From Burkholderiaceae bacterium (GTDB lineage: Bacteria > Pseudomonadota > Gammaproteobacteria > Burkholderiales > Burkholderiaceae_E), in contig JAMLIN010000018.1 in NCBI GenBank assembly GCA_023954135.1, forward strand, positions 1 to 64,000: DNA of 64,000 bases, given 5' to 3'. The notes beneath the pieces were generated by a model. The model was not told the origin of the DNA. It worked only from the letters and a program-made list of their open reading frames with translations, and did no database searches. Below, piece after piece: positions 62,239 through 64,000 of this stretch. The first letter of the stretch is position 1; every line of letters begins with the position of its first letter. The translations under genes were made by a program, and so were the position numbers.

Positions 62239-62325
62239 TCAGCCATCAGCTCGTACCGCCTGCTCGAGTGCTTCGGTAGTCCACTGATTCAGGCTCTTGC
62301 CCATTGCCTGAGCTTGATCAGAGAT
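62239..62325 (-). pseudogene. C-terminal remnant of a HicB-type antitoxin
   Basis: The minus-strand frame ending at 62239 reads QAQAMGKSLNQWTTEALEQAV at its end (20 residues of it shown: QAQAMGKSLNQWTTEALEQA). GKSLNQWxxExLE is the ribbon-helix-helix tail of HicB/RHH antitoxins. The sequence before it has no HicB fold and no matching start, and no HicA toxin is next to it. A remnant of a lost pair is the best reading. Confidence 0.5.
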
Positions 62326-62643
62326 TCGATGATAGCCACACCTCGCTCGATGCGCTCTTCGCGGTGATCCCCGACGGGGAACGGAAGAAGAACCCGTGGG
62401 CAACAAAGGCCTGCTCCAGGCATTCGTCATTTCTTCGTTCCTGGCAGATCTCGATCGCTTCGTTGAACAGCTCGCCTTGCAAGTGCGCGTCTGGGAAAGT
62501 CGTCTTGCTCGGGCTCGTCCGCGTGCCATACACTGGATCCGTGCGCATCGGCCGAGTTGCGCATCTGTGCGCTGGCCCGACAGGCAGGCAAATGCGGAGC
62601 GAGCGATTCGTTCAATCCAGCCCCAAGAGGGAGGAGACTCAGC
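62326..62643. other. Intergenic stretch before the TRAP binding protein with no clear gene
   Basis: The minus strand holds a 76-codon frame (62318-62548) with segments such as FNEAIEICQERRNDECLEQAF that match nothing I know and overlap the HicB-like tail in another frame, as expected for decayed DNA. The plus strand has no ribosome site until the GGAGG at about 62630-62634 in front of dctP. I see nothing else. Confidence 0.4.
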
Positions 62644-63672
62644 ATGTCGAAGACGAACCGCCGCACGATCCTGAAAGGCTCGCTTGCGCTTGTGGCAGCA
62701 CCGGCAGTCATCACATCCGCCCGTGCACAGGAAAAGGTGAATTGGCGCCTCCAGGCGCACTGGCCGCGATCCTCGGCGTCTTTCGGCCGCAGTCTCGAGG
62801 TGCTCGCGAAGGAGCTCGACAGGCAGACCGGCGGGCGCTTTACGCTCGAGCTCCTCGGTGCCGGCGAGATGGCCAAGGGTGCCGAGATCTTCCATCACGT
62901 GCGGCGAGGTGTCATCCAGATGGCCATGACCTTCCCGGGCTACAACCTCGGCGAATCCGAACTCTTCGGCCTGTACGCGGGTCTGCCCGGGCTGCTGCGC
63001 GAACCCTGGGAGATGATGCACTACACCCGCAACCTGGGCCTCGAGGACGCGGTCAACGAGGACCTGCGCTCGAAGGGGGTCTTCATGCGGGCCGAATTCG
63101 TCAACCCGACCGAGCTCGTGTTCAAGCACAAGATCGACGCGAGCACGAACCTGGCCGGGATCAAGGTCCGCTCGGCGGGAACGATGCTCGAGTTTCTTGC
63201 GGCTGCCGGGTTCGCGCCGCAGCAGGTTGCAAGTTCCGAGATCTACCAGGCGCTGTCGACCGGAGTCGTCGATGGCGCGCACTGGGGGGCCGCGGCCGGG
63301 GCGTTGTCGATCAAGCTGTGGGAGGTCGCGCCGTTTCACATGAAGCCGTCGCTGCAACTTACGAACAACTGCTACATGATCAACCAGGCGGCCTACGACA
63401 AGCTGCCCGAGGACTTGCGGGAGATCTTCACCGGCCTGCTCAAGGATCAGTGCTGGCGGCGGACCTTCGAGTACCAGCATGAGGAAGCCGTTGCCTTGCG
63501 CACCGGAGTCGAGAAGATGGGCGTAACGGTGGGGCACTATTCCGACGAAGTGATGGCCAAGTTCAACAAGGCGGCAAAGGACATCCTCGCCAAGGAGATG
63601 GCCAAGGGACCGAAAGCAAAGGAATTCGGCGACAGGCTGCTGAAGTTCATGGACGATCTTGGCTACGCCTGA
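62644..63672 (+). CDS. TRAP transporter substrate-binding protein (DctP family)
   Basis: The 342-residue periplasmic protein has a twin-arginine-type or Sec signal (NRRTILKGSLALVAAPAVI, cleavage near SARA at residue 28) and the DctP plan: VNWRLQAHWPRSSASFGRS opening, RFTLELLGAGEMAKGAEIFHHV (part) and the signature GIKVRSAGTMLEFLAAAG near residue 172. The SSEIYQALSTGVVDGAHWG segment near 198 is typical of the group that binds keto acids or aromatic acids. Membrane genes DctQ/DctM are not within the last 330 bases of the window. Confidence 0.9.
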   Translation: MSKTNRRTILKGSLALVAAPAVITSARAQEKVNWRLQAHWPRSSASFGRSLEVLAKELDRQTGGRFTLELLGAGEMAKGAEIFHHVRRGVIQMAMTFPGYNLGESELFGLYAGLPGLLREPWEMMHYTRNLGLEDAVNEDLRSKGVFMRAEFVNPTELVFKHKIDASTNLAGIKVRSAGTMLEFLAAAGFAPQQVASSEIYQALSTGVVDGAHWGAAAGALSIKLWEVAPFHMKPSLQLTNNCYMINQAAYDKLPEDLREIFTGLLKDQCWRRTFEYQHEEAVALRTGVEKMGVTVGHYSDEVMAKFNKAAKDILAKEMAKGPKAKEFGDRLLKFMDDLGYA

Positions 63673-64000
63673 GCCGAAGGCCCCGGTTCGTCCACGCGTG
63701 CGGCAGCGTCGCGGGTGAACCGGGCCCGGCCGCCGCACGAGGCTGCCCGCCGGAACGGAAGGCCAGGCGCAGCCGCTTCACGTCGGCCGGGTGCAGCTCG
63801 CCAAACCGCTGCCCATAAGCGCTACACTCGCGGCGCTGGCGCGACCGCGTGAGCAGGCGATCGCGGGCCGTCGAACGGCGTCGCGATGGCGACGATGCGA
63901 GGCGCGCCGGCCATGCAGATGAGGTCGGCGGCGCAAAGGCCCCTTCGAAGGGCAGGTCTGGCGAGCGAGATGTCGATCAAACGGAGCAGCTATCACCACG
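63673..64000. other. Window-end intergenic stretch with a GC-rich hairpin and the possible start of a gene
   Basis: GGCCCCGGTTC (63679-63689) and GAACCGGGCC (63717-63726) pair as an imperfect stem after the dctP gene; it may end its transcript. At the far end an ATG at 63970 begins an open frame MSIKRSSYHH running off the window, but there is no clear ribosome site. A minus-strand frame (63778-63999) looks like a shadow. No other gene is seen. Confidence 0.35.

Overview
The window is high-GC (roughly two thirds G+C by eye), gene-dense bacterial chromosome. The hemE-priA adjacency, a Bug/TctC-type binding protein, a TRAP binding protein, paired MaoC-type proteins and entericidin/YqjD-type stress proteins suggest a Gram-negative betaproteobacterium, probably of the Burkholderiales. 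That placement is inference from gene content; there is no rRNA, tRNA or phylogenetic marker alignment here to prove it. I see no CRISPR array, prophage or intact insertion sequence.

Layout. 1-2.9 kb: tail of a gene, a PIN-toxin remnant, two divergent EamA transporters and a small secreted protein. 3.0-9.1 kb: hemE, priA and a Rep-type helicase, with an AT-rich 473-base gap (6530-7002) that holds an exact DnaA box and several palindromes. 9.1-11.9 kb: enoyl-CoA hydratase, small monooxygenase, lipoprotein, double acetyltransferase. 12.1-18.0 kb: a signalling block of a degenerate kinase-receiver protein, a lone receiver and a sigma-54 activator, facing rpoN, which carries its own -24/-12 promoter. 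18.1-20.0 kb: entericidin-like lipoprotein and a YqjD/YqjE/YqjK-like membrane stress operon. 20.0-28.2 kb: LpxH-like phosphoesterase divergent from a glycosyltransferase, a TetR/thioesterase pair with a clear operator, hemerythrin, ChrR-like cupin plus hydrolase, type I pantothenate kinase and an MFS transporter. 28.4-34.4 kb: two large sensor kinases, one with CHASE and one phytochrome-like without the usual chromophore cysteine.

34.5-39.8 kb: nitroreductase, thiolase-like protein, SDR and Ogt-type methyltransferase in a tight run, then dapA behind a short basic leader ORF and a strong terminator hairpin. 39.9-43.6 kb: MATE exporter and a MaoC-MaoC-SpmAB operon. 43.7-50.7 kb: TM2 protein, HI0933-type flavoprotein, aldehyde dehydrogenase, AsmA protein, zinc alcohol dehydrogenase. 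50.8-57.1 kb: secreted protein, Bug protein, VOC proteins, lysophospholipase-like hydrolase and a LysR/NmrA pair.

57.2-62.3 kb is accessory DNA: an orphan AbrB antitoxin, a truncated BrnT with intact BrnA, a Fic protein with a perfect 12-base-arm palindrome in front, an intact FitAB/VapBC pair and a HicB-like tail. The window ends with a solitary DctP protein. A recurring GGCTA/GCTAxxAT -10 element lies so close to several ATG codons that some transcripts look leaderless.
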